Source: Leptotrichia hofstadii
GTDB taxonomy: Bacteria; Fusobacteriota; Fusobacteriia; Fusobacteriales; Leptotrichiaceae
Direction of reading: 5' to 3'
DNA: 64,000 nucleotides
Assembly (NCBI RefSeq): GCF_007990525.1
Contig: NZ_AP019823.1
Location: 186,001-250,000, forward strand
Shown here: positions 17,425-25,644 of the stretch, one piece after another
How the letters are laid out: every line of letters starts with the position of its first letter
How positions within the stretch are numbered: the first letter of the stretch is position 1
Notes under the pieces: model-generated
Database searches by the model: none
What the model was told of the DNA's origin: nothing
The model's input: only the letters and a program-made list of their open reading frames with translations
Made by a program: the position numbers and the translations under genes

Positions 17425-18309
17425 ATGAAGAACATATTAGCAGGAGAGAAAAAATACGAAAAAGGAATTAGTTTAATTTCAAGTTTTTTAGGAAAAGAAG
17501 AAAATTTTGATAAAGATGAATTGGAGTATATAGAAAATAAAAAAGGGAATCAATTTGCTTGTATGCAAACTTTATCTAATTATTATAATAAATTCTCTTC
17601 AATAAATTTATTAATAGAAAAAAATATAAAAAAACACAGATTAAATTGTTATATAGGTGGGAAATTGAGAATACTATCAACCAGTAGGTCAAGTATGCTT
17701 GTTACTCACCCAACTCAAATGTTTGAAATGTTTATGTCTAATAATCCAGATTTTATAACATTTTTCAAAAATAATATAGATATGATAATGCCTGATGATT
17801 ACGATAGTGAAAAAAATAAATATGGATATTTAAAAAATGATTATGGAACATTTTTCTTAATTCGTGTAATTCTTCATGCAATAAGAGGAGATTTTGAAGA
17901 AGTCAAAAAAAGATGTACTGCATATTTGGAAAAGCCATTGAAAGACAGTTATTATAAATATGGAGAATTGCATTATGAATTTTTAAGTGCTTTGGCAGAT
18001 AAAGATATTGATGGAATGAAAAAAGCGATAGACGGGATGATGGAACAGAAAGTGGCAAGAAAATTTTCAAATGATAACAATCCAAATTATGAATTTTACT
18101 TGCATGTATATGTTATAATATATGCCAAAATAGCATTATATCATGGAATAGATTTAGAAATAGACCATGAAGTGGCACCAAAAGAATTAATAGACAACAC
18201 ACCGCTAGAAAGTTACGAAGATCCGTATGATTTTATGAAAGATTTTGATTTGGCAATAGTAACACCGAAAGAATGGAAGGAATGGAAAAACAGCTGGAAT
18301 ATATATTAA
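17425..18309 (+). CDS. Putative immunity protein, Imm49-like
   Basis: This 294-residue all-helical protein starts at ATG 17425 behind AAGAGAGGAA. The C-terminal YAKIALYHGIDLEIDHEVAP plus KELI motif and the repeated helical pairs resemble Imm49, an immunity family found beside polymorphic toxins. Only a 55-codon tail of the presumed toxin remains upstream, so this is an orphan antidote, possibly protecting against sibling cells that carry the intact toxin. Confidence 0.6.
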   Translation: MKNILAGEKKYEKGISLISSFLGKEENFDKDELEYIENKKGNQFACMQTLSNYYNKFSSINLLIEKNIKKHRLNCYIGGKLRILSTSRSSMLVTHPTQMFEMFMSNNPDFITFFKNNIDMIMPDDYDSEKNKYGYLKNDYGTFFLIRVILHAIRGDFEEVKKRCTAYLEKPLKDSYYKYGELHYEFLSALADKDIDGMKKAIDGMMEQKVARKFSNDNNPNYEFYLHVYVIIYAKIALYHGIDLEIDHEVAPKELIDNTPLESYEDPYDFMKDFDLAIVTPKEWKEWKNSWNIY

Positions 18310-18337
18310 TTAATTTACTCACTTAGATTTTTTGTAA

Positions 18338-18958
18338 GATGGAACTAAAGGTTCTGTTAGACCTGATAATATGAAATTAGAAAAAGGTGGAGTGTTCCCA
18401 TACTGAAGGTGCAGCCGTAACTGCATTGAAGCCAATGGATGAAAATTCAAGCATTACCTATAGCAATGTAAACAACATAACTTATCAGGGAACACAGGCT
18501 CAGGGCGGAACATTTATCTGCAACAATGTGGCAAATATTCAGAAGGAAGCCACATAATAGGAAAAGTTGAAGGCAGACAAAGAAAGACTGGAACTGATGA
18601 GAAAGGACTTGAGAGTACAGGAAGAGCTTCAAATGAATACTTTGCTGAGAAATATAAGGATGACAATACACCTGTTAGTATTCAGTCAGATGGGAAGGAT
18701 TATTCCAATGCTGATTTTGGTAAGTATATGGGGGATAGTTTGGAAGATATATGCTTTATTAATATAACACAATGAGGTATGCTGGGAAGAAATGGGTGAG
18801 GAAACGGCTAAGAAAGTGATAAAATACATTAATCAAAAAACAAAAACAATACGAAAAAATACGAAGATATTATTAAAAACCGAAGAAAAATAAAAGCGTT
18901 AGAAGCTATGGAACTTAATGAATTTAATACAGAATGTCGTGATTTTTTTGGAAAATAG
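18338..18958 (+). pseudogene. Degraded exoprotein/toxin fragments
   Basis: Several pieces lie in different frames. DGTKGSVRPDNMKLEKGG (18338-18406) repeats the pre-toxin motif of 13908-13950 almost base for base. EGAAVTALKPMDENSSITYS runs to a stop at 18555. GKYSEGSHIIGKVEGRQ through RASNEYFAEKYKDDN runs in another frame to a stop at 18773. EETAKKVIKYINQ and a short IKALEAMELNEFN tail end at 18958. No piece has a plausible start. These look like successive 3' ends displaced by recombination. The remaining gap to yajC holds only its promoter. Confidence 0.55.
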
Positions 18959-19084
18959 ATTTGTTTGATAACTATATAGATTGGAAATACAATGAAATAA
19001 ATATTACTTAATTTTTTACTTTAAAATTAAAATTGTTGAAAAAATACATTCATATAAAAAACTAAAAAATAATTATTTTAAAAA

Positions 19085-19113
19085 TTGAAACAAAACTTAA
19101 ATTATGCTATAAT
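19085..19113 (+). promoter_or_regulatory. Promoter of yajC-amidase operon
   Basis: TTGAAA (19085-19090), a 17-base spacer and a perfect TATAAT (19108-19113). Confidence 0.75.
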
Positions 19114-19137
19114 TAAAATTGATTTTAAAATTATAGA

Positions 19138-19173
19138 AGGAGGAAAGTATAAGTTAAATTATACGGAATAAAA
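19138..19173 (+). promoter_or_regulatory. Unusual yajC ribosome-site arrangement
   Basis: The only strong ribosome site, AGGAGGA (19138-19144), lies 29 bases before the ATG. Between them GTATAA (19147-19152) can pair with TTATAC (19159-19164). Folding would bring the effective spacing to about 11 bases. A stop (TAA 19150-19152) excludes an in-frame extension. Confidence 0.4.
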
Positions 19174-19440
19174 ATGGATAAAAACACAATTGGGGTAATA
19201 TTAATTTATGTAGCATTCATGGCAATATTAATTTTACCAACATATTTTGCAAACAAAAAGAAAAAAAGACAGAAAGCTGAACTGCTAGAAAGCTTGAAAG
19301 TCGGAGATAAAATAACGACGGTTGGAGGAATACAAGGAACAATCGTAAATATTTTTACGGAAACTGTGGAAATGAAGATAGATAAGAATGCAAGAATGAC
19401 AGTTCTAAAATCTGCAATAGACAGAAATGAAAAAAAATAA
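19174..19440 (+). CDS. yajC: Preprotein translocase subunit YajC
   Basis: This 88-residue protein has one N-terminal membrane helix (about 7-24), followed by the family core KKKRQKAELLESLKVGDKIT, TVGGIQGTIVNI and a basic tail. YajC is an accessory inner-membrane subunit of the SecYEG-DF complex. secD and secF are not adjacent here. The ribosome site is unusually distant. The amidase gene follows 43 bases later and is probably co-transcribed. Confidence 0.93.
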   Translation: MDKNTIGVILIYVAFMAILILPTYFANKKKKRQKAELLESLKVGDKITTVGGIQGTIVNIFTETVEMKIDKNARMTVLKSAIDRNEKK

Positions 19441-19483
19441 AATTAGTATTAGATATTTATAATAAAGAAATAGGAGGAAAAAA

Positions 19484-20617
19484 ATGAAAAGAGTATTGTT
19501 ATTTCTGTTATTTTTTGTAAGTGCAGTTACATTTTCTGAAACTTTGGAAAATGTATCGTATAATAACGGAAAAGTTATAGGGACATTTAGGGAACAAGGG
19601 CAGATTAAGCCAAATGCGTCAGTTACAAAGGTAGGTGCAGAGGAAATATTGATGTTGAGCTTTCCAGATAGTGAAATAGGGCTAGGAGTGCCTACGTACA
19701 TAACTAGGAATGACCAGTATATAAGCAGAATATATACAGTGAAAAATAATGGAATGGTTGTTGTATATGTTTATTTGAAACCGTCTGTTACTTATCAAGT
19801 TGCAAGCGGAAATGGAGAATTTGAGGTAACGCTCAGCGGAGGAAGAGCAGCAACGCAAAACAGCTACTCACAGGAGCCGCAAAGACAGTCAGGATATTAC
19901 AATTCAAATACAAGACAGCAGGCACAGACACCATCTCAGCCTCAAAGAACACCAGCTTCAAGAGGAAACAGAAAATACACGATAGTTGTCGATCCAGGAC
20001 ATGGTGGACATGATTCAGGAGCAAGAGGAAATGGATATAACGAAAAAGATATAGCATTACAGGTAGCAACAAGACTGGCTAACAATTTAAGACGAGATTA
20101 TAACGTTATAATGACAAGAGATTCAGATTTCTTTGTACCATTGGATACAAGAGCTAAAATTGGAAATGACGCAAATGCAGATTTCTTTATAAGTATTCAC
20201 TTAAATTCAAGTTCAAGCTCATCAGCAAACGGAACAGAAGTATTTTACTTCAGTAAAAAGGATCAAGGAAGTTATGCCGCACAAGTAGCCAAATTTGAAA
20301 ATAAAGTTGATGGAAGCTATGGAGATGTGCCATTTTCAGACTTTATTTTAAATGATATTTTTTATAGAAAAAATCAAAAGACAAGTCAAGCTATAGCAGA
20401 ATCTGTATTGGATGGACTTATAAATTTAACAGGGCTTAGAAGAAGAGGAGTTTTTGGAGCAAACTTTGCAGTGCTTCGTGGAAGTAACTCACCATCAATA
20501 CTTGTAGAATTAGGATTTATGAATAATTATTCTGATTTATCACACTACTTGACACCAGAAGGACAGGAAAGAGCGGCAAGCACTATTGGTGATGCAATAA
20601 GAAAATTTTTTAGATAA
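19484..20617 (+). CDS. N-acetylmuramoyl-L-alanine amidase (AmiC-like)
   Basis: This 377-residue exported enzyme has a signal peptide (1-18), an N-terminal AMIN-like beta domain (~20-120), a Ser/Gln/Pro-rich linker and an Amidase_3 domain (~165-377). Visible zinc ligands are the His of DPGHGG, the Glu of YNEKDIAL, the His of FISIHLNSS, and the general-base Glu of LVELGFM. It cleaves the amide bond between MurNAc and the stem peptide, typically to separate daughter cells. ATG 19484 follows TAGGAGGA. The downstream GerMN gene is likely in the same operon. Confidence 0.93.
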   Translation: MKRVLLFLLFFVSAVTFSETLENVSYNNGKVIGTFREQGQIKPNASVTKVGAEEILMLSFPDSEIGLGVPTYITRNDQYISRIYTVKNNGMVVVYVYLKPSVTYQVASGNGEFEVTLSGGRAATQNSYSQEPQRQSGYYNSNTRQQAQTPSQPQRTPASRGNRKYTIVVDPGHGGHDSGARGNGYNEKDIALQVATRLANNLRRDYNVIMTRDSDFFVPLDTRAKIGNDANADFFISIHLNSSSSSSANGTEVFYFSKKDQGSYAAQVAKFENKVDGSYGDVPFSDFILNDIFYRKNQKTSQAIAESVLDGLINLTGLRRRGVFGANFAVLRGSNSPSILVELGFMNNYSDLSHYLTPEGQERAASTIGDAIRKFFR

Positions 20618-20742
20618 TTTATAAAATATTTTAAAATCAAACTAAAAAGTTTCGATTTATTTTATTTAATCTCAAATGTTATTTAATTTTATCAGTTAAA
20701 ATGTAGGAGATTAAAGTATATTATCCAAATTAGGAGAAATTT

Positions 20743-21291
20743 ATGCAAAAACAAGAAAATTTAAATGAGGAAAAAACTAAAAAGAAAAAAAGTAACTTTC
20801 GAAAAAATCTTTTTGTAACATTGCTTTTTTTTGGAACAGTAGCAGTTGTTCTTGTAAATCGTTATGACAGAAGGCATAGGAGCAAGATTCATGTAGAGGT
20901 GGATAAAAACCTGGTGCAGGAAACGACACAAGAAGAAGAAGCTCAGAATAAAATTTCCATCTTTGTGTATGATCCTGCTGCAAAGACAGTTAATGAAAGG
21001 GAAATTACAGTCCCACGGCAAATGAACCTTATAGAAGGTGACTTTATAAATGGAATTATAAGAAATTCCAACTATATTACGGAAGACATGAAATTTAGAA
21101 GCGCATACAATCTTAGAATTGATAATGTAAATACAACAGTTGTGAAGTTAAATGCGCCATTTGCCAACCTAAAAAAAGATACCGAATTGTTTAACGGATT
21201 TTCTCAGGCTGTGACAAATACAATATTAAAGAACTTTCCAAATATTCAAAGTGTAATAATTCAGATAGACGGGGAGACAAATACAAAATAA
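20743..21291 (+). CDS. GerMN domain-containing membrane protein
   Basis: This 182-residue protein has a basic cytoplasmic N-terminus, one membrane helix (~24-41) and a periplasmic GerMN-type domain (~65-180; ISIFVYDPAAKTVNEREI, LNAPFANLK, GFSQAVTNTIL). GerMN domains occur in sporulation protein GerM and in envelope lipoproteins of non-sporulating bacteria. Its place next to an amidase suggests a role in peptidoglycan remodelling (inference). ATG 20743 follows TTAGGAGA. Confidence 0.8.
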   Translation: MQKQENLNEEKTKKKKSNFRKNLFVTLLFFGTVAVVLVNRYDRRHRSKIHVEVDKNLVQETTQEEEAQNKISIFVYDPAAKTVNEREITVPRQMNLIEGDFINGIIRNSNYITEDMKFRSAYNLRIDNVNTTVVKLNAPFANLKKDTELFNGFSQAVTNTILKNFPNIQSVIIQIDGETNTK

Positions 21292-21316
21292 TCCACCAGT
21301 TAAAGAGTTAATAAAA

Positions 21317-21368
21317 AAAAAGCTATTCTAATATCCAGTAATAATCTAGGTGTTAGAATAGCTTTTTC
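21317..21368 (+). terminator. Terminator of the yajC-amidase-GerMN transcript
   Basis: AAAAGCTATTCTAA (about 21318-21331) pairs perfectly with TTAGAATAGCTTTT (21353-21366), followed by further T residues. Confidence 0.85.
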
Positions 21369-21495
21369 ATTTTATGACAGCAATAAACCAATAGATTAAA
21401 ATTACTTTAAGTACCAATGTAGATAAGTGAAAATTAGGAAAGGAGCTTAGCAATTCTTGTTTTTTAGACTAAAAAGAGTATTCTGAAAAAAAAGG

Positions 21496-21524
21496 TTGAC
21501 AAATAAGGAAAAATACTATATAAT
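21496..21524 (+). promoter_or_regulatory. Promoter of the tRNA Leu-fMet-Met cluster
   Basis: A consensus TTGACA (21496-21501) and TATAAT (21519-21524) are spaced by exactly 17 bases. Confidence 0.85.
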
Positions 21525-21557
21525 GTTATTTGTAAGTTTACTTTTTAAGTAAAATAA

Positions 21558-21645
21558 GCCTTGGTGGCGAAATCGGTAGACGCACAGGACTTAAAATCCT
21601 GTGGGAATTTATCCCGTGCCGGTTCAAGTCCGGCCCGAGGCACCA
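21558..21645 (+). tRNA. tRNA-Leu (anticodon TAA)
   Basis: This is an 88-base class II tRNA with acceptor GCCTTGG/CCGAGGC (T-G wobble), anticodon loop TTAAAAT with TAA, a long variable arm (GTGGGAATTTATCCCGT) and encoded CCA. Confidence 0.95.
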
Positions 21646-21667
21646 CTTAACAACAAACTTTCATTGT

Positions 21668-21744
<77 letters not shown>

Positions 21745-21747
21745 AAT

Positions 21748-21824
21748 GCCTAGATAGCTCAGTTGGCTAGAGCATACGGTTCATACCCGTAGGGTCGGAA
21801 GTTCGAATCTTCTTCTAGGCACCA
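21748..21824 (+). tRNA. tRNA-Met, elongator (anticodon CAT)
   Basis: Acceptor GCCTAGA/TCTAGGC is fully paired. The anticodon arm ACGG TTCATAC CCGT matches elongator tRNA-Met of other bacteria rather than the lysidine-modified tRNA-Ile. CCA is encoded. Confidence 0.88.
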
Positions 21825-21914
21825 CTATATTAATTAAGTCATACTTACGATTATTGTAGGTATTTTTTTTTATAAATAATGTCTTTAATAAAAAATTTTA
21901 GAGAGGAGCAGTTT

Positions 21915-22202
21915 ATGATTCATATATTAGCAAGTTTTGAAGTGAAAAATGATAAATTGTCTGATTTTATCAAACTTTGTAATGAACTTATAAAGGAAAG
22001 CCGTGCAGAAGAGGGATGTGTTTCCTATCATTTGCAGCAAAATACAGAAAAGGAAAACCATTTGGTATTTGTTGAAGAATGGAAGTCTAACGAAGCTATT
22101 GAAAAGCATAATGCAAGCGGGCATTTTACTAGAATTGTACCATTATTAGTAGAAATGTGTGAAAATGCTCCAGTTATTCAGACATTTAGCAGATTAGTTT
22201 AA
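21915..22202 (+). CDS. Antibiotic biosynthesis monooxygenase-domain protein (YgiN-like)
   Basis: This ~95-residue ferredoxin-like-fold protein starts at ATG 21915 behind GAGAGGAG. It has the typical order ILASFEVKNDKLSDFI, EEGCVSYHLQQ, FVEEWKSNEAIEKHNAS and a C-terminal strand. Family members are small dimeric oxygenases or quinol-handling enzymes; the substrate is unknown. It lies immediately after the tRNA cluster. The frame open from 21879 lacks a ribosome site. Confidence 0.82.
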   Translation: MIHILASFEVKNDKLSDFIKLCNELIKESRAEEGCVSYHLQQNTEKENHLVFVEEWKSNEAIEKHNASGHFTRIVPLLVEMCENAPVIQTFSRLV

Positions 22203-22258
22203 AAGTTATTGAAATGTAGTTAGTTTATTGACTGCATTTTTTTTGTTTTATAATAATG

Positions 22259-22460
22259 TACTTTAAAATCGAACTTAAAAGTTACGACTATGCTGCTCAA
22301 ATCCGAACATTACTTGATTTTATTGGTTTGATATTAAAATAGATTCGGGCATATAACGAAAAATGCTTGACTAATAGCAGGTTTAAATTATAAAATATGA
22401 ATAAAGCAAAATCAAACTTAAAATATACGGCTATTTTACTCAAATTTTGCATTTGCTTTT
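22259..22460 (+). repeat. Dispersed intergenic repeat B (copies 1 and 2)
   Basis: Copy 1 (about 22259-22361) begins TTTAAAATCGAACTTAAAAG and contains GACTATGCTGCTCAAATCCG; about 35 bases later ATTCGGG closes a hairpin. A partial second copy (about 22406-22455) reads AAAATCAAACTTAAAATATA and CTATTTTACTCAAATTTT. The same order of motifs recurs at 63872-63975. This fills most of the 22203-22508 gap and no gene is visible there. Confidence 0.6.
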
Positions 22461-22508
22461 ATTAAAGGAACTGAGTGAAATGCCAGATTTATTTAGAAAA
22501 GGAAAAAT

Positions 22509-23552
22509 ATGAAAATATTAATAATAAGATTTAGTTCATTTGGAGATGTGGTTCTTACAACTCCAGCGATAAGGGCAATTAAGGAGAAATATCCAGAGGC
22601 TGTAATAGATTTTATAGTTTATAATACTTTTTCTGAGGCAATTTCATTGAATCCTGAAATTAGAAATTTGGTAATTTTTGAGAAAAAGAAAAGCAAGGAT
22701 AGAAACTATATAAAAGATATTGTAAATAAACTGAAAATAGAGAATTATGACTACGTTATTGATTTACATTCCAAATTTCTTTCCAGAATTATTGGAAAAA
22801 GCCTTGCAAACAAGAATACTCAGTATTGCCGATATAAAAAGAGAAAATGGTGGAAAACTATACTTGTAAAAGCGAAACTTATTACATATAATGCAGATTG
22901 CACAATTGTTGAGAGTTATTTTATGGCGTTAAAAAAATTGGGAATAAGTTTTTCTAATAAAAATATGAAAAATGGATTTGGAGATAATCTGGAATTTTAT
23001 ATTGATAAAGAAATGGAAGAAGAATTTGTACAAAAATATGATTTGAAAGATGAAAGTTATTTTGTGCTGGCTCCTGGAGCCTCTAAATTTACGAAAAAAT
23101 GGCCTTATTATGATGAACTGGCAAAAAAGATTCTCGAAAATGAAAGTAAATTTGTAAAAAATAATGAAAATTTGAGAATTTTTGTGATTGGCGGAAAAGA
23201 AGACGCGAATGTTGTAAAAGTTCATGGAGATGGACGAGTGATTGATTTGTGCGGAAAAATTTCTTTTAAGGAAAGTGGAATATTATTAAAATATTCAAAA
23301 ATAGCTGTTGTAAATGATTCAGGACCTTTTCATATAGCAAGAGCCGTAAAAGCCAAAACTTTTGTATTTTTTGGACCAACTGATCCAAAATTATTTTCCT
23401 TTGAAAAAAGTACATTTTTGCTAAATAATCCAAACTGTCCGTCGCATTCACTTTATGGAGATGACAAATTTCCTAAGAAATATGCAGATTGTATGACGGG
23501 AATTTTGGTAGAAACTGTATTTGACAAAATTGTTAAGGAATATGACAATTAA
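22509..23552 (+). CDS. Glycosyltransferase family 9 (heptosyltransferase-like)
   Basis: This 347-residue GT-B-fold enzyme has the WaaC/WaaF pattern: an N-terminal MKILIIRFSSFGDVVLTTPA, the mid-protein YDYVIDLHSK, and the C-terminal donor-site segments FVLAPGA and VVNDSGPFHIARAV followed by FFGPTD. It should transfer ADP-heptose or a related sugar to the lipopolysaccharide core at the inner membrane. tsaD follows 47 bases later. ATG 22509 follows AAAAGGAAA. Confidence 0.88.
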   Translation: MKILIIRFSSFGDVVLTTPAIRAIKEKYPEAVIDFIVYNTFSEAISLNPEIRNLVIFEKKKSKDRNYIKDIVNKLKIENYDYVIDLHSKFLSRIIGKSLANKNTQYCRYKKRKWWKTILVKAKLITYNADCTIVESYFMALKKLGISFSNKNMKNGFGDNLEFYIDKEMEEEFVQKYDLKDESYFVLAPGASKFTKKWPYYDELAKKILENESKFVKNNENLRIFVIGGKEDANVVKVHGDGRVIDLCGKISFKESGILLKYSKIAVVNDSGPFHIARAVKAKTFVFFGPTDPKLFSFEKSTFLLNNPNCPSHSLYGDDKFPKKYADCMTGILVETVFDKIVKEYDN

Positions 23553-23599
23553 AAATTAAAGAAAAAAATGAAAAACGAAAAGAAGAAAGAGAGAAAACT

Positions 23600-24622
23600 A
23601 TGAAGATACTTGCATTTGAAACATCCTGTGATGAAACTTCCGTTGCAGTTGTAGAAGATGGAAAAAGGATTTTAAGCAATATTATTTCCACTCAGATTGA
23701 TATTCATAAGGAATTTGGAGGGGTAGTTCCTGAAATTGCCTCACGGCATCACATTGAAAATATTTTACCAGTATTTACCGAAGCTCTGGAAAAAGCAAAC
23801 TGTGAATTAAGTGATATTGATTACATCGCTGTGACAAACACTCCTGGACTTATCGGTTCCCTGCTTGTAGGCTTAATGTTCGCAAAATCCTTGAGTTACG
23901 CCAACAACATTCCACTACTTCCAGTAAATCACATTAATGGACATATTTTCTCAAGTTTTATTGATAACGATGTAAAATTACCTGCAATATCACTAGTTGT
24001 ATCAGGCGGACATACAAACTTGTATTATATTTACAAAGAAAATGAAAAAATAATTACTGATTTGCTTGGTGAAACATTGGACGATGCCGTTGGAGAAACT
24101 TATGATAAAATTGCAAGAATATTGGGATTAGAATATCCAGGAGGGCCACACATTGATAGACTATCAGTAAATGGAGAAGATATTTTAAAAATAAAAAAAC
24201 CAAAAGTTGACGGCTACAACTTCAGTTTTAGTGGAATAAAGACTTTTATAACTAATTATGTAAATAATCAAAAGATGAAAGGTAATCCTATTTCAAAAGA
24301 AGATATTGCAAAATCTCTTCAGGAAATTATTGTAAATGTCTTATATGATAAAATATTTATGGCTGTGAAGGAAAAGGATGTGAAAACGATACTTGTTGCA
24401 GGAGGCGTTTCTGCCAACAGACGGCTTCGTGAAAAATTTTCAGAATTTAAAAATATTCAAACTAATGAAGGCAATCAAATAGAAGTTCATTTTCCAAAAA
24501 TGGAATATTGCACTGATAATGCGGCTATGATAGGTGTTGCGGCTTATTATGACTTGAAGAATAATTCTCAAATTGAGCTGGGAAAACAGTATGATGTGGA
24601 TGCGATTTCTACTAAAAATTAG
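23600..24622 (+). CDS. tsaD: tRNA N6-adenosine threonylcarbamoyltransferase TsaD
   Basis: This 340-residue ASKHA-fold protein has FETSCDETSVAVV at the N-terminus, the metal-binding NHINGH motif (HxxxH, about 111-115), VSGGHTN, the substrate segment YPGGPHIDRL and VAGGVSANRRLR. It transfers the threonylcarbamoyl group onto A37 of ANN-reading tRNAs. The partner genes tsaB and tsaE are not in the window. ATG 23600 follows AAGAAAGAGAGA. It ends before a convergent HAD operon. Confidence 0.97.
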   Translation: MKILAFETSCDETSVAVVEDGKRILSNIISTQIDIHKEFGGVVPEIASRHHIENILPVFTEALEKANCELSDIDYIAVTNTPGLIGSLLVGLMFAKSLSYANNIPLLPVNHINGHIFSSFIDNDVKLPAISLVVSGGHTNLYYIYKENEKIITDLLGETLDDAVGETYDKIARILGLEYPGGPHIDRLSVNGEDILKIKKPKVDGYNFSFSGIKTFITNYVNNQKMKGNPISKEDIAKSLQEIIVNVLYDKIFMAVKEKDVKTILVAGGVSANRRLREKFSEFKNIQTNEGNQIEVHFPKMEYCTDNAAMIGVAAYYDLKNNSQIELGKQYDVDAISTKN

Positions 24623-24633
24623 AAAAACACTAA

Positions 24634-24718
24634 TGGCATAATCAATAGGAAATATTGTTTTGGTTGTGCCACAATAATAAAAAAATAATCGCTACTATTT
24701 ATTATAATAACGATTATT
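24634..24718. terminator. Hairpins between convergent tsaD and HAD genes
   Basis: TGGCATAATCAA (24634-24645) pairs with TTGGTTGTGCCA (24660-24671), allowing G-U. AATAATCG (24684-24691) pairs with CGATTATT (24711-24718). T runs are weak, so these are only possible bidirectional terminators. Confidence 0.4.
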
Positions 24719-24791
24719 TCAAAATTTATTTAGAACTTTTTTGTCAAACAAAGACTATTTTAACACTAATTTTACTCTTCTTCCGGGAAAA

Positions 24792-25616
24792 TTAAATATT
24801 TTTCGCTCTTTCCAAAAACAGTTCCTGCAATTTCACAGCTTCCCCGTCTTCCGTATTTTCTCCAACGAATTCAAAATCTTTTGGCAGCAGTTTTTTTAGC
24901 CTGTCAATAGAATTTCCCATTGCAAAGCCTTTTCCAACCATTGTAAGCATTTCAAAGTCATTTTCTCCATCTCCAAAGGCTACCGCATCCTTTAATTCCA
25001 AGCCTTCCCTTTCTAGCAGGAATTTTGCCGCTGCTCCTTTGTTTGCACCTTTTGCCATAATTTCCATGCAGTAATCACTGACAAAGATGACATTTACATC
25101 GTCTGTTATTTTCAAGATAGCTTTTTCCAAGTTGGTAAGCTGTTCATGGTCTCCAATGTAAAATATTTTTAATATATCCAAGTTTTCTAATTCATCTTTT
25201 GGAACTTCCTTAAAGTCAACTTTTACATCTCTCGAAATCCTGTCATACACTTTTTGAGCCGTTCCCTTTGTAATAATCCAGTCATTCCCTGAAAAAATGT
25301 TTAGATGCGAACCTTCAGCGATGTTTTCGTAATCCAGCCCTAATATTGCTTTTGCTGCTTTGCTTGATAATCCTTTTTCATAAATCATATTTCCATCTTC
25401 ATCAAAAATCCTTGCCCCATTTGCCGCTATAATAGGAATTTTCACTTCAAGCTGCTCAGTTACGTATCCAATTTGATCAAAACTTCTGCCTGAGGCAATA
25501 TAAAACTTTATTCCGTTTTTTATTATTTTTTTTATTACATTTTTAGTGAATTTAGTAACGTGATGACCTCTGCTTAGCAAAGTTCCGTCCAAATCACTGA
25601 TAACTGCTTTATACAT
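24792..25616 (-). CDS. Cof-type HAD-IIB phosphatase (1 of 3)
   Basis: This 274-residue HAD-superfamily hydrolase has motif I SDLDGTLL, motif II ASGRS, and motif IV FGDGENDFEML, with a type IIB cap between. Family members dephosphorylate sugar phosphates, FMN or similar. The start at 25616 follows GAAAGG on the minus strand; an in-frame start 13 codons earlier would overlap the upstream gene's stop and lacks a ribosome site. It is the last gene of a four-gene minus-strand cluster and the most divergent of the three paralogues. Confidence 0.88.
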   Translation of the reverse strand: MYKAVISDLDGTLLSRGHHVTKFTKNVIKKIIKNGIKFYIASGRSFDQIGYVTEQLEVKIPIIAANGARIFDEDGNMIYEKGLSSKAAKAILGLDYENIAEGSHLNIFSGNDWIITKGTAQKVYDRISRDVKVDFKEVPKDELENLDILKIFYIGDHEQLTNLEKAILKITDDVNVIFVSDYCMEIMAKGANKGAAAKFLLEREGLELKDAVAFGDGENDFEMLTMVGKGFAMGNSIDRLKKLLPKDFEFVGENTEDGEAVKLQELFLERAKNI

Positions 25617-25644
25617 AAACTTTTCCTTTCTTGTTGCTTTATTT

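Noticed and set aside
18567-18767. 66-codon frame inside the degraded toxin region
   Set aside because: It is in a different frame from the protein-like pieces (GKVEGRQ..., RASNEYFAEK), so it is probably chance.
21748-21824. Reading this CAT tRNA as tRNA-Ile2 (lysidine type)
   Set aside because: The anticodon arm ACGG-TTCATAC-CCGT and D-arm match elongator tRNA-Met of other bacteria better.
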